Origin: Nematostella vectensis
Lineage: Eukaryota > Cnidaria > Anthozoa > Actiniaria > Edwardsiidae
Length of the DNA stretch: 64,000 nucleotides
Direction of reading: 5' to 3'
Assembly (NCBI RefSeq): GCF_932526225.1
Contig: NC_064036.1
Location: forward strand, 8,315,519-8,379,518
The notes beneath the pieces were generated by a model. It was not told the origin of the DNA, made no database searches, and saw only the letters and a program-made list of their open reading frames with translations. The position numbers were made by a program, and so were the translations under genes. This document shows, piece after piece, positions 10,754 to 22,614 of this stretch (position 1 is the first letter of the stretch; each line of letters opens with the position of its first letter).

Positions 10754-13612
10754 GCAAAGTACACGGTTAGTCACGCTGTTAATTTGCTGTCACTTTAAAC
10801 TTACCCGAAAATTCAGCATTAAAGCAAACATAGTCTATAATACCACAACTATTTCTTGGAAAAAATAAGGGGTCGCGCGCACTGCACGCGTGCGCTGATA
10901 CGGTGATACGGGGGGGGGGGGGGGGGGGGGGTAACGTACCAATTAGCACTTGCGTGTGATATTCTAAGAAAGCAGTAAAAAAGAAGTGTAAAACATGCCT
11001 TTCTTAATATGGATTTGAAAAGCAAGCAATAAAAACAGTTGGTTGCATAATATAATTCATAGCTTTCTCATCGTCGAATCAATAATTCAATCTTGATCTT
11101 TTCGCCTTCATGGCTTGCCCTCGCCAAACGAGACGCAATTGTTCAAATTCGACGCCGCAAGTGGACGCAAGTGGACGCAAGTGGACGCAAGTCAATGCAA
11201 GTTGGTGGCCAAACGAAGTAAAACTTGCGACAACTTGCGCTGACTTTGGTCATCTGTGCGTCATCACGGCGAGAGCGGTTAATAGTAGACTTTGATGAAT
11301 AGGTAGGGTCTTATCATCATGGATTCATTTCAAGAGTCATGTAGAAGTTTATGCTACTTTTATTTTGTAGTTTAATATCTATATACGGGGTGTTGTGAAA
11401 CATACTAAGAAAAGGAATGCTTTTGGACATTTTTCAATTTATTTTTTTCCATTCAGATTTGTGTAAGCACAATTTTTAATTAGAGGTACTTTTAGGCAAT
11501 CCTAAATATATCAAGCGTTATATTGAAGATAAGGGGTTGCATATGTATGAATCTTATTATTCTATGTATTTTCTTTCCGTGACCTATTTTACACTAATTG
11601 AATATTTCCCATAATCAGGTAATCCCCTTTATTGTCTTTTCTCAAGCGTTGCCCATGTCGCCATATAAAATTCATCTTTTCTAGCAGTTGGTATGAATAT
11701 CATATACAGAGTATATCCTCTGTCATAATAACGATTTATTGCTTAGCTGAGGATAGGAAAAGATAAATTCTTGTCATGAGCCTCTTCATGGATCCACATG
11801 CTAATGGATGACGTCTGTTCTTTCCGGGGGTAAAAACAAAAGTTAGGGCAGTGCTTTTACAACACAAATGTTCTCGAATTAAAAACAAGTCTCTATCTGA
11901 CGACAGACTCTATTTCTCACGTGTGTTATATGCCTTTACCTCGCATTTTGCTGTTTGTTTTCTGCGAAGAGCGGTGCAACTCCTTCCATTCCTTTTCAGT
12001 TATTTCTTCGTAGAAACTGCAAACGAGCATAAACGATTCAATTAATTGAGATATCCACAAAAGGGTATCATACCATAATTAAAGATACCTCTTGAAGAAA
12101 CCAGTCTTTTTTTTAGAATCAAAAGTTTTTGATAATTTCAAATGTTCAGCAAAATATAAAAATAAATATAAAGAAATTATACAGGGAAATATATTGGAAA
12201 TAATAAGTCACGTCAAGTATAAAAAGTTTGAATTAAAAAGGTTCGAGTTACTAGATATGAAAATGGAAGACCAAATCCAAATCCACGCGAAAAAAAAGTT
12301 TTGGTTTCGAGATTTACCGAGGGTTCAGGATTCTACCGTACTCCAGATCCAAAATTGTATTTGTTTTCGTAAAAATAAATTACTATATCATCGTGACACT
12401 ATGCCCTCACAAAATGCTTAGAGATATATTTCTCATTGCTGACATAGTACTTATATATTATAAGTGTTTATATATTTCACGCCAAAGTGGTATTAAATCT
12501 CGCTGTAAGTTTCAGCTTTAACATTTCGCAGCTATCCAAAATAACCATCTCACTTTACCATAAACACGCAAGGCTATACAAACCTGTCTTTAAATAGAGC
12601 CATTTTCATCTCTAATCTTTTGCTCCTTCCTAGACGCACTTTCATAAGCCAAGAAACCAACATTTTCTAACCGGCAAGACTTGCTTTTCTCTCATGCAAA
12701 GCAAATTCGTACACAACCTTGCAGAACGAGTCCACATTTGACATCTGCCGTCTCGCAAGCTTAACAATTAATCGACTCACACTCAAACAGTCGGAATTCA
12801 TTGATTCCGTTCTGCTTGTTTATTGACTCACACGGAAACCCTTACCCCACACGGTGGAGTGTAACGAGCACTCCAACTCTTTTTGTATTGGAGGCGCAAG
12901 AAATAGGGCCTTTATAATAATAGTCTCTAAAATCGGGGTATTCTCCCCATCCTTTTTATTACCATCAGTTTTCTCACACATGACTTTGCTCTTCGCTGTA
13001 CGGGCTTGCTAGTTAGGCCTAGTTTTGTTTATTCTAGCAAACTCTTTCATTGAAAAATGAAACAAATATTTCTTTTTGTTTCCAAGCTGACGAAATTGAT
13101 AAATATCTAGTTCAAACAATGCTTAATTAGTGGGTAAATTCTACTATATTTAGAAGTGTTTGTATTTGGATTACAATAACAGAAATAGCTGGGATAGAAA
13201 TAAGGAAAAAAAGCAAACGACAATTTTAGTTAAAAAGTAAGGTATATCGAAGCTATATCGCTTATGGAAAATATCATCAACGCGGTTTTATAATTTTACG
13301 AAACGAAAGTTGCTGGCGTGTGACAAAATGATACGAAAATCTTTGTTTGCTATAATTCCAGTTACAAAATGCGTTTAGCAAGAATGTTCCCCGATTATTG
13401 TGTATTTCGAGAAGTATAAACTACAATAACTAACGATGAAAAATTGCGTGAACGATTCTTTTGTGATTTTTATACGTTAAGTATATATTATATAAGTTAT
13501 GTTTTCCGTCACGGAAACTAAGCTTCGAATTCAAATTGAAACTTTTCTTGGCATTTGGGATAAAAAAAAAAACTACATTAAAGCGCTATTTATGGTTGAA
13601 ATATTTACTTAC
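10754..13612. other. Probable intron with simple repeats
   Basis: AT-rich, no coding evidence. It contains a run of 23 G at about 10909-10931 and three copies of GTGGACGCAA at 11160-11190. A 109-codon open frame at 12092-12421 is Lys-rich by base composition and has no recognisable domain, so it is not called. Confidence 0.4.
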
Positions 13613-13669
13613 TCTCTATCAACGCTAAATCCTTGATGGTAGAAAACACTTCGCCAACAGCAAAGGCAG
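13613..13669 (-). CDS. Possible internal exon of the 9679-10753 gene
   Basis: Fifty-seven nt between TAAG and GTAAGT encode AFAVGEVFSTIKDLALIE, which reads like a conserved amphipathic segment. Its end phase (1) matches the start phase of the terminal exon at 10753, giving LALIE-S-KDHVTARN across the junction. The donor is strong; the acceptor is weak and has an in-frame stop just upstream. Support is phase and composition only. Confidence 0.3.
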
Positions 13670-15908
13670 CTTACTAGACTTGAATTCCCACAAAAAAGGC
13701 GACTGCAGCACATTTTCAAAAAGTTAGCTATTATTTCGCACAAAAGTTAAATATCTCTGTCAAGCTTTAGGGAAATATATTATCAGGAAACTAGTAAGGC
13801 TGATTTGAGCTGCTCAGCTTATTTCTTCTTATATTCATTTTGTTTTTAAATAGTTTAGGAAAATCCCATATTGCTTAGGCCGCGGGGTTTTAAATGATTA
13901 ATAAGTTGTCATGGATGCTATATTATGATTGGATGGCAATTTGCATTATCTCGCTTTAACGATGTTTTAATGTGCTGATAGACCTTGGAATAAAACGAGA
14001 TTCTCTAACTGGCGACAGGTAATCTAGAAAGCTCGACGATACTCTAGGTTTAAACAGGATGTAAAAAATTGCACATGCATAAGGTAATGTAGCACGTGCT
14101 TAATAGACCTGTACGTGTGTTACCTGGGGCACTTATCTGTTAGGGTTCATGTTTAATACAGCATGATCCAATAACATTGAGTAACATATCATAAGGTCTA
14201 ACATCTCATGAAATGCGCCTGCAACGATTTCTTACAATTAGCTATGAGAGCCCACATATAATAGGCGAAACCATTGCATACAAAGAATACTAGATATCAT
14301 TTCGAAACATCTAGAGTTTCCAAAGGTTGCCGGGCAGCTTGTGGTCATGCCAAGTAGAGGGGAGGGGTGCGTACCTCCTGTACAAGCCGCTGCTAGAGGC
14401 TTGAAGAAATGCAACGTAAAAGAGATACTCAAGAATAATTTCCAAAATTGCACATATAATTTCCAAAATTGCACATATAATTTTGGCTTAACTTATTGTT
14501 GAATTTCGGGGGTTACAAATACAAATTCTGCTTTCATGACAATTAAATCGATACATTGTTAATATTCCATCGTTCTTGTTATCACATTGTAAATCTGCGG
14601 AGAAAAAGTGGTTGTTTTGGTCATTTCTACTCAAGGTTTAATATGATGGTCCTTCATTAGTATTCACGGTTAAAATCTAGTTTTTAACTTACTCCTTCTC
14701 ATTGGTATTCTAGTTATTTAACCTCATCCACATTTGATGAGTTCACATTAAACCTCACTTTTTCCCTGCTAATACACCAAGCCCTCCCCGTTCTTCAAGA
14801 TTGTAAATTATTCATAGGTATTTTAAGGACTTTAAAGGACTTGCAAGAATATTGGAAAGGTGTCAATCATGTAAAAACGTAGTATAACAGACCTCTATAG
14901 CTATATGTGACTGCTTCACTATAACGTGGTATAGACCTCTATAGCTATATGACCGGTTCACGCTAACTTTGTATAACTTTGTATAACGTTGCCTTCACAT
15001 TAGAGGCTTTAAAGAGAGTTTTGATATTGTATAATAATGTCAAAAAGATGCGAAAACAGAATTGTTCATTTGTTGCTTTTAAATTTCAAATTCTTATAGC
15101 CTGCAATTCAGTACACTGCGAAAGGCTTTAATTAACCATATTATTATTGTTATTATTATTTTCATCGAGATTATTATATTTTAATTCACAACCTGATTAT
15201 GCTAATTACCATGATTATGATTGTGCCTAGCGGTGGTAATGGTGGTCTCTTACATTGAATGAAGGCCCATCATCCAATATGTGTTATGACTCATCAATTA
15301 TGCGCTTTCAATAAACCCAAATGTACGTCGCTTTGTTTTTCTGCACTAATGGTAAAACGATATTGTTTAGCCGACATTTTTTTTAACAAAGATTAATTTA
15401 TGGTAAAGGTCGTGTCCACCAACTCAATGCCAAATTCATTACGTCACAATTGATTGCCATTTCACGGTCTAATAGTTACGTTAATTGTTTTATTTATGCT
15501 TTATTTAACGCTAAAGCAGTTAGTTAAAACACATCAAGGTGCACGTTTGCGAAGATTCACTATTGTATTCGCGAGCTAGTGATGTGAGTCACTTACGCAC
15601 TGCTACTCGGAAGCCATAGTTTCATCGAATAGTGCTAAGTTTACTTTCACACTCCATCTGTGCTTGTTTATGATTATCATTTTTAGACTTAACATCTCTG
15701 GAAGGAATCCTTAACCAAACAACACCTCCGAATCCGGTAGGTTTCACAAGTTTGATTTCTGATGTGTATCTGAAAGAAAAAAAAGGGGCCTTTCGTTTGA
15801 CAGCAATGGAAACGTGTTGACGACAATTTGGAAGAAGGACATCAAAGCTATTTAAAAAGAGCGAGATTGATATTTAGTACTTTGATAGTTATTTGTCCTC
15901 ATTTAAGC
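13670..15908. other. Intergenic, no supported gene
   Basis: AT-rich sequence. A 22-bp segment, TATAGACCTCTATAGCTATA and two flanking bases, occurs near 14885 and again near 14930, and short direct repeats (TTTCCAAAATTGCACATATAA) occur near 14440-14480. Nothing codes. The 3' part would include the promoter of the coiled-coil gene. Confidence 0.4.
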
Positions 15909-16943
15909 ATGAAGAAGCTAGAAATTATGCAGAATAAAGGTTTAGTTCCTCGGGGAAGCGATACGGGAAAAGATATTGCGCTTAGAAATTCCGGCGAGAA
16001 CAGACGACTGAAAGGTCAACTTCAAGAGTACGACTCTCAACTTTACCGCAATGTGGTCAGCTTGCAGGCCGAAATTATGGAGTTAAAAGCCTCCCCATAT
16101 GGAAAATCAAAGGCCGCAAGACTGAGGTCGGCACAACAGCAAGCCTTGCTCAGGCAGGATCGAGAAAGGAGAGGTTTGATAAAACAGGACGCTTTAGAAG
16201 TTTCATCGACAATTGACAGTTTAGGATTGAGCCCTAGAATGCCGAGACGAAATAAACCTAAAAGTAAACAGATAAAATCTTCGAGCTCTGGTGAACTTAT
16301 TTTGCCTGAGATCAACCCTTCATATACGGGGCTCGTTGCCAAGGGAGCTGGGGAAACCAGAAGATCACTTGTTCCAACACGGGAGTTGCTGGCGCCTGAA
16401 CTACGGCAACACAGACACAAATCACTACCTGATATCACCGACTTGTCACCCCGGATGAGACGTCGAATGGACGAGAAAAAGTTGATTGACAGCTTTCAGA
16501 AGAAGGAGGAGTCAGCGTTGCCCACTGGGAGAAATGCAAAACAGCTATTGAATAATCGAGTAAAAGAATTTATCAATTCTCCACAAACCTCTCTGGATAA
16601 AATAATTATTACTCCTCCTTGTAATGAAGAGACCAAGGAAACAGAGGAATTAAGTACGAAGCCCGAGCAGGGAGAGGGGCTATCGGAGGACGAGCTGGCT
16701 TTGTTCCATAACTCACTTTTGCTAAAAACCAATAGTTATCTTAGTTTATCATCTTCCATGCCGGACCTCGCGAAAATCGGCTTTATGGATTTTAACGAGG
16801 TGATCGACAAGCGGTTAAAAATGTGCCAAGAGGAACCACCGTCCGAGGAAGAAATGCGGAAAATTCGTTACTTGAGACTTAGAGATGAGCCAAAGGAAGC
16901 TGACATTTTGAGTGTATTTGAAAAGGAGTCTTCCTCACAATAG
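15909..16943 (+). CDS. Intronless coiled-coil protein, unrecognised
   Basis: A 344-codon frame starting at ATG 15909 (MKKLEIMQNKGLV). The open frame extends further 5' but only with non-ATG codons. A predicted coiled coil (GENRRLKGQLQEYDSQLYRN and VVSLQAEIMELKAS) lies at about residues 29-63. It is followed by a basic Arg/Lys-rich disordered region with two similar SPRM motifs (LSPRMPRRNK, LSPRMRRRMD) and an acidic middle. A C-terminal block has LSSSMPDLAKIGFMDFNEVI and a DILSVFEKESSSQ tail. No domain is recognised; a cytoskeletal or ciliary role would be a guess. Long, compositionally balanced coding sequence with nearby AATAAA signals supports a real gene. Confidence 0.7.
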   Translation: MKKLEIMQNKGLVPRGSDTGKDIALRNSGENRRLKGQLQEYDSQLYRNVVSLQAEIMELKASPYGKSKAARLRSAQQQALLRQDRERRGLIKQDALEVSSTIDSLGLSPRMPRRNKPKSKQIKSSSSGELILPEINPSYTGLVAKGAGETRRSLVPTRELLAPELRQHRHKSLPDITDLSPRMRRRMDEKKLIDSFQKKEESALPTGRNAKQLLNNRVKEFINSPQTSLDKIIITPPCNEETKETEELSTKPEQGEGLSEDELALFHNSLLLKTNSYLSLSSSMPDLAKIGFMDFNEVIDKRLKMCQEEPPSEEEMRKIRYLRLRDEPKEADILSVFEKESSSQ

Positions 16944-17057
16944 GATACACCGCGTAATAGCAGCGAAGCCATCGCGTTTGGGTACCCTGTGTCTAATCTG
17001 CCAACCTGTTCAACACTTTTATTCGCTTATAAAATATAACCGTGTCCTAAAAAGCAA

Positions 17058-17063
17058 AATAAA
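17058..17063 (+). terminator. Candidate polyadenylation signal
   Basis: AATAAA about 115 nt after the stop of the coiled-coil gene; a second AATAAA follows about 10 nt later. Confidence 0.5.
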
Positions 17064-17099
17064 GGCAATAAAGAAGCTAAAACAATTAGAAAAGAAAAC

Positions 17100-20003
17100 A
17101 GTTTTGCAATAATATGTGTAATGAAATGCTAAATTTATAATAAAATCCCTTCAGTTTACACCTTTGTGTACGACTGTCTGTGCCGTGTGCTGACGACCTT
17201 GACAAAAGGACTAGTAAACAATTGCTTTTAATCCCCCACAGGAAACAGCAGCAACCAACATAACGACATACCATCTTTCACAAATTACCATGTATAATTA
17301 GTTAAGGTAAAACAAAACTTTATGAAGCAAAATATATAAACCTAGAAAGTTTGCTAAAGTGTTTGTAATTTGGTCCGGCGGCCGGGTATGGTCAACAAAC
17401 AGAACACAGAGTGAATACCTTTTTATTTATTCGGAGCAAAGGGTCACAACTAAATGTGCAAAAGACATTAATGGACAAGACCGCGGTGGCCTTTGGTGTC
17501 TGAGGATGATATGAAGAGTAAAGAAAAAGTAAACTTTTAAGAAATATGAGTAATAGCTTTTCTGGATTCTGGGCAGGCGCGGATCCACACCTATTTACAC
17601 CTGTCTTTGTAAACGGGTCAAAATGTTTAGAGTTAGTACGTTAAAAAGTGTAGTATGAGCTACATGTGTTCATAGGTGACAGTGTTCAGCATTTTGCCTG
17701 CTTGGATGTGTTGGGATCAGATGTTAGGTAAAAGATGTCAGGCCAATGATGCTTGGCAACTTATATGATTTAGGGCAATTTTTCACTTCACGGGCATCTT
17801 TTGTGTTGAACAACTTTTTTCGGGGTTTCAGGGATATATTAACCTCAAATTTGGACCTTTATTTTCTTGATCTTTTTATCAAGATATTCAGTCATTTTAT
17901 GCTATTTTTAAAATTCCTAATTTATGAATCGGATGACCATGAATGGTCATCCTGTGGTTTGATGGACCATGCATTTTGGTCAGCGTTTCTACTTATGTTT
18001 ATCCAAAATGGCGGATGGAGTCCCTGATGGCTGACAATACTGTGAATGACTTTAATTTGGTATATACAAAAGATTGTCCAACATAAAAAAATCCTTTAAA
18101 AAAATTTTACCAGCAGCAACTATATAAAACGTGATATATTAAGTTTATTTTACACTTCGGATATAACGTTTTTCGCAGCTTTTGCAACCTATGTGGCAGC
18201 TTTTGCAACCTATGTGGCAGCTTTTGCATTTTTGTGGCAGCTTTTAGAGATTTTTCGGGCAGCCTTCTTTTAGAAGAATTTGGAGCTTCTATCTAGTCTC
18301 CACATTTTTCTCATCAGTTTCAAACCCATTTAACAGATTGACCCCTCAACCGGCCTGTACCGGCTTTGGGAAGTACCCACAACCCAAAAAATTCATAAAT
18401 TCAAAATAAACACAACAAGATGAAGATACTCAGGCATCAGTCTAAGGGATAAATGGTCTTGCAGATATGCATCCAACCAAGGTGTTGGCATCTACTCTTA
18501 AGCCAAATAATAGCACAGGTTCTTTGACAAATCTCAAATCGAACAAGGAGAGAAAAGCAGAATCACCCCTCTCAATAAAACGCTCAAAATACCACACAAG
18601 GGAGAGAGATCAGCAAACACAGCTCAAGACACAAATAGATACCTCTATTTTGATCCTCCAGGTACATTTCCTTGGCCTCAAAACACGTCCATTCATGTCC
18701 ATTCCTTGAAGGATTGTACAACCACGAAAATATCTTTACGTATTGCAAAGCATTCTGGGAGATCCAGGGGAAAATTCACGAGGGGAGGGCCAGTCAACAC
18801 TCCTCTCCCCAAAGTCAGATGGTTTTTTATAAGTCTTTTCACCCCGAAGCCAAACAAATCAATTCCAGGTCATACAGACCCAGAATAGCAGTGTAAACAA
18901 TTTTGGAATCAATTTGGTTTCAGAAAAGACAGCATTTAGGAGAGCTGTGGTGATTCATTAAAAAATTATTTTCTCATCCGGGCAAAGCCAAACAAGAAAA
19001 AATCATCACGAATCCACCTTTGCTTGCAAATATCCATAAGCAAAGCACTCAATTATGCCCCAAAAGACTTCATGATGTCCTGAGACACTCTCCTAATGTG
19101 CTCATAGCTGTATTTTTGATGAAAAATACAAGCAACCATCAACTTGTGCTGGCTTCAGCACATCGACGAGGGATTAAAAGTGGGGACCGCAAAGCACTGT
19201 TGGAAAGCTTGGATACCGCTGACTAGGTGCAGCTGTGTTTGACTTTGACGGGCTGTATAAAACTTAGAATAGGGGGGGAGGTATCTGTTTTCAGTCTGTT
19301 TTTTGTAAATTCAGCTCCAAAAAAGCCAGGAGTCAATGGGTTAATCCTATACCAGCCGCTAGAAGTATCCACATTCAAAAATAATCTCAATAAGCTTTTA
19401 ATACTCAGGCATTGTGTAATCCAAAAGACAGTTAGTCTCCGCAAATTGAACTTTTATTCGTTTTTTTTTTTCTAGTTCAGTCCATAGCCTCAAAACACAT
19501 TCAATTGCAAGAATGCTCTCTATAATCGATACCACACCTAGGCCACCGTGTCGATTGAAACAAGCTTTATTATTCGCCAGAGAGGATGCTGAATGGTGTC
19601 TACCCCTCACTATCCACTATCAATGGCTACACGATACTCCGCTAGAAAGCCTCGCTACGGACCTGGGTCCTGGGAATATGGCCATCTCTTGTGCTTTTGT
19701 AACAATTCCCCTCTACCATCTCCAAAACCAGCAGACTTTTATCAAATCTGTTTTGTCGTTCTGCTCGCGCTAGGAAAAACGGTAAAATTGCGCGGAAGAA
19801 TAAAAACACGCGCGCGCAGCCCGAAAAGGCCATTATTAATTTATTAATAGAAAAATAGCTGTCACGATTTTTCTGTTGAAGAATTAAATTAATTTAAAAA
19901 GAAAATTCCTTTTCTTTTAGATGATAACTTCTTCTATTAAGATAGAAAGATTGCGCGATCGTCATGTTGCATGTCAAGCGAACTGAGCGGGCTTTGATTA
20001 ATG
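17100..20003. other. Intergenic with repeat debris
   Basis: No supported gene. It holds a perfect small palindrome, GGATGACCAT-GA-ATGGTCATCC (about 17931-17952), and a 21-bp tandem repeat at 18176-18245. A region of about 1 kb (18320-19345) has ends that look like inverse copies around AACCCATTTAACAGATTGAC / GAGTCAATGGGTTAAT, possibly a degraded transposon. Several overlapping short open frames at 18467-18896 and 19223-19847 lack any domain and are not called. Confidence 0.4.
18176..18245. repeat. 21-bp tandem repeat
   Basis: Three and a half copies of GCAGCTTTTGCAACCTATGTG, the third diverged. No associated gene. Confidence 0.75.
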
Positions 20004-20011
20004 TGACGTCA
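20004..20011. promoter_or_regulatory. CRE palindrome upstream of F-box gene
   Basis: TGACGTCA, the consensus CREB/ATF site, about 130 bp before the ATG of the F-box/LRR gene. Position suits a proximal promoter element; use is not shown. Confidence 0.35.
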
Positions 20012-20141
20012 TAGTAGCTACCTTGATTAGATATAGATAACAATACGTTCTTCAATAAGAACCTGTCAAAATGATAAGATAAATACCAAAAGAGAGAAAA
20101 ATATGTCGATACTCTAGAATAAGGCCTTTGAATGCAACTGC

Positions 20142-21563
20142 ATGGATGGCTTACCGGACGTCGTGGTTTTGAAAGTATTTTCTTTCTTGTCAGTTGCAGA
20201 CCTCGGCCAAGTTTCTAGAGTTTGCTATCAATGGCAGAGAATTGCTTATGACCATTCGCTATGGAAAGCTGTAAACCTGCGCAGGTTTGCCGGAAGCATA
20301 AACGAGGAAATACTCACGGCGCTGATACGAACAAGGTTTTCACCTCAACTCGTCACGCTTAATCTTGGAGGCTGTCGCATCTCGCACGAAGTTTTGATGG
20401 AGTTAACCAGAAAATGCAAGCACCTCAGATACCTAATTTTTGGGAGAGGTTCTAAGCTAAGAAGTCCGTTGCTCAAAAGATCCGTGGTATATGAGTTCCC
20501 ACCCGAGTTAGAACTCCTAGAACTGAGACCAGTTAAGGGGGACTTCACTTTTATGCGTCGTATAAGTCGCCATTTCTGCTCAGTAAAGTATCTTGGCATT
20601 GGAGTGATGTCATCAAAGGGAGCTGTACCACATATTTTCACCAAGATGCAGCAATTAGTCATATTGGATTGCACAAACTGTGACACAATTACAGACGAAG
20701 TACTGGCAAAAGTCGGACAATCCTGTCCACTTTTGGAATCTGTGTGCCTAAATGGTTGTAAACTTGTGTACGGGACAACATTTTCCGAGTTCCTATCCTG
20801 TTGTAAACGCCTGAAAACGCTTCTACTGCGGTATACACCTGTCCGAGACGAGTGTTTCCAGTGCTATTCCTGGAAGAATATACGGCTAGAGGAAATTGAT
20901 ATCTCAGCATGTGCGCAGCTGACCCATGTTGGTCTCATCAGTCTAGTTAGCCGCATGCACAGTCTGCGTTATCTTAATCTGTCGTACTGTGGCGTCGGAC
21001 GTGCTGTCACAGATGAAGTTCTTCTTGAGATGGCTACACAGCGAAGTTGTATGAACCTGGAGATGCTGGACGTCAGATGGAGTCTCACGTTGACCCCAGA
21101 CGCTTTGTTCACCCTTGCACAAGCCGCGCCCTTCCTGAAATGCTTAGGTGTGTATCAGTCATCCAATATCAGTCCAGCAGCCATGGCAGAGGTCCTTGTC
21201 GCATTACCAAGACTGGAAGTACTGGAGTACGGAGCGTTTGGCAAGGCAGCATTGTCTGATACCATGTTGATTCCGAACCTGATCCGCCATTGCAAGTTGC
21301 TGCGGTCTCTTTCACTTATAAACTTTGCCTCCTTGGACTCCGGTAGTGATAGCATAGTGCTGAATGCGTTATCCGAAGGATGTCAGGTACTGAATAGAAT
21401 TAATCTCTGTGAGCCGGACCCAAGCCTCCTAGCGCTCGTCCACAGGGCGCCTGAGTCAACGAAGTCTAAGATAACACAGCGATGGCAATGTGTTTTGCCG
21501 CCACCCGTACACACTTTAGACACAGTAATCGCCGGCCTACGATACAGCCATCCGCCTGAATAA
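20142..21563 (+). CDS. F-box and leucine-rich repeat protein (FBXL type)
   Basis: An intronless 473-residue protein. Residues 2-45 form an F-box (LPDVVVLKVFSFLSVADLGQ, then VSRVCYQWQRIA), which in this family binds SKP1 and puts the protein into an SCF ubiquitin ligase. The remainder shows repeated LRRs of the FBXL type with cysteine-containing segments, e.g. LVTLNLGGCRISHEVLMEL, LESVCLNGCKLV, LRYLNLSYCGVG and LEMLDVRWSLTLTPDAL, which would select substrates. Length fits FBXL proteins. The N-terminus is reminiscent of FBXL12-like proteins, but I cannot assign an ortholog. ATG 20142 immediately precedes the F-box, so the start is secure. ATTAAA at 21635-21640 could serve as the poly(A) signal. 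Confidence 0.88.
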   Translation: MDGLPDVVVLKVFSFLSVADLGQVSRVCYQWQRIAYDHSLWKAVNLRRFAGSINEEILTALIRTRFSPQLVTLNLGGCRISHEVLMELTRKCKHLRYLIFGRGSKLRSPLLKRSVVYEFPPELELLELRPVKGDFTFMRRISRHFCSVKYLGIGVMSSKGAVPHIFTKMQQLVILDCTNCDTITDEVLAKVGQSCPLLESVCLNGCKLVYGTTFSEFLSCCKRLKTLLLRYTPVRDECFQCYSWKNIRLEEIDISACAQLTHVGLISLVSRMHSLRYLNLSYCGVGRAVTDEVLLEMATQRSCMNLEMLDVRWSLTLTPDALFTLAQAAPFLKCLGVYQSSNISPAAMAEVLVALPRLEVLEYGAFGKAALSDTMLIPNLIRHCKLLRSLSLINFASLDSGSDSIVLNALSEGCQVLNRINLCEPDPSLLALVHRAPESTKSKITQRWQCVLPPPVHTLDTVIAGLRYSHPPE

Positions 21564-22614
21564 ACTCAAATAATATATCTGTAAAAACATAATTTCGTAT
21601 GTTGTAGGCTTATATAGTATACTTTGCTTGAACAATTAAATATGAATTTTTCTTGTTCGCAAAATGTTTTTTAATGCTCGCAGACGACAAAAACTGCTTT
21701 TGTGCTCGCCCAGACCTTGTTTCCATTTATAAAATATCATGACTAGGTGCGGCACGCTACCAAAGTAACTCTGGCATAAAGCAACCTCAAGTATCACTTT
21801 AAAAGGAGAATTGATTGCTGGTAATTTTTGTGGCAAGCCATTTCAGTGTATTTGGGCTTTTCGAAGGGTTTGTGAGGTTTCCTTTTGAATCAAGATGAAA
21901 TGACAAATATTTATGTTGTAATGATTAGTCGGGAGGACTGTTTTGACCGAGGATCGTACCTTTAATTTGGTAAGCTCAGTGGTACAGTTGAGATATGCGA
22001 GTGAGTTGAGGATTTACAATGTGGTCCTATTTGTAGTAAAACAGGTAGTACGTTTGATTGACAAGTACTGACCACGTGTGCAGTAATTGGACAGTACCTG
22101 ACAATGCAAACAGTTACATCAGATATCATTAGCTGTCGGCAAAATTAGCGAGGCCAAAGGAAAGCTTTGAGAAGAGTAAAAGGATACAAAACGAATGTCC
22201 CTTGCCATGAAACTAGGGGAGAAGGTAGGAAAAGTAAAGAGGTAACTCGGAGAAACAAATATCAAACTTGTAATCGAAAGTTACTAAATGCGAGGGGAGA
22301 GAAGGAGTAACTCAAGTAGCGTGGGTGCGGTGTTTGCTGACTCAGATTAGCATAGATAATCAGTTTGCCATCGCAGCTAGCTTAAGCTTCTCCTTACGAG
22401 CGTGGGATGTCCTACGCGTACCATGCTAAGGTTTCCACCAGTTAATGTCAACAGCGAGTGAAGGTTGTGCAATCAATATGTTCCTGGCAGTTTCACTACT
22501 AAATGAAAAAGGCTGGAAAAGAGTTAAAACAGTAGGCATGCAGCCATGAGTAATCGGTACGAACCAATCAGAATCAAACAACAAATTAAGCGACCAACTC
22601 ACTACTAAGGCTAA
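21564..22614. other. Intergenic, no supported gene
   Basis: 3' flank of the F-box gene followed by unremarkable sequence up to the large transposon-like insertion at 22615. Confidence 0.45.

Noticed and set aside
12092-12421. Lys-rich 109-codon open frame
   Set aside because: AT-rich composition explains it; no domain, no splice partner, and it lies inside the probable intron of another gene.
16043-16732. Minus-strand open frames of 131 and 78 codons
   Set aside because: Antisense shadows of the coiled-coil gene at 15909-16943.
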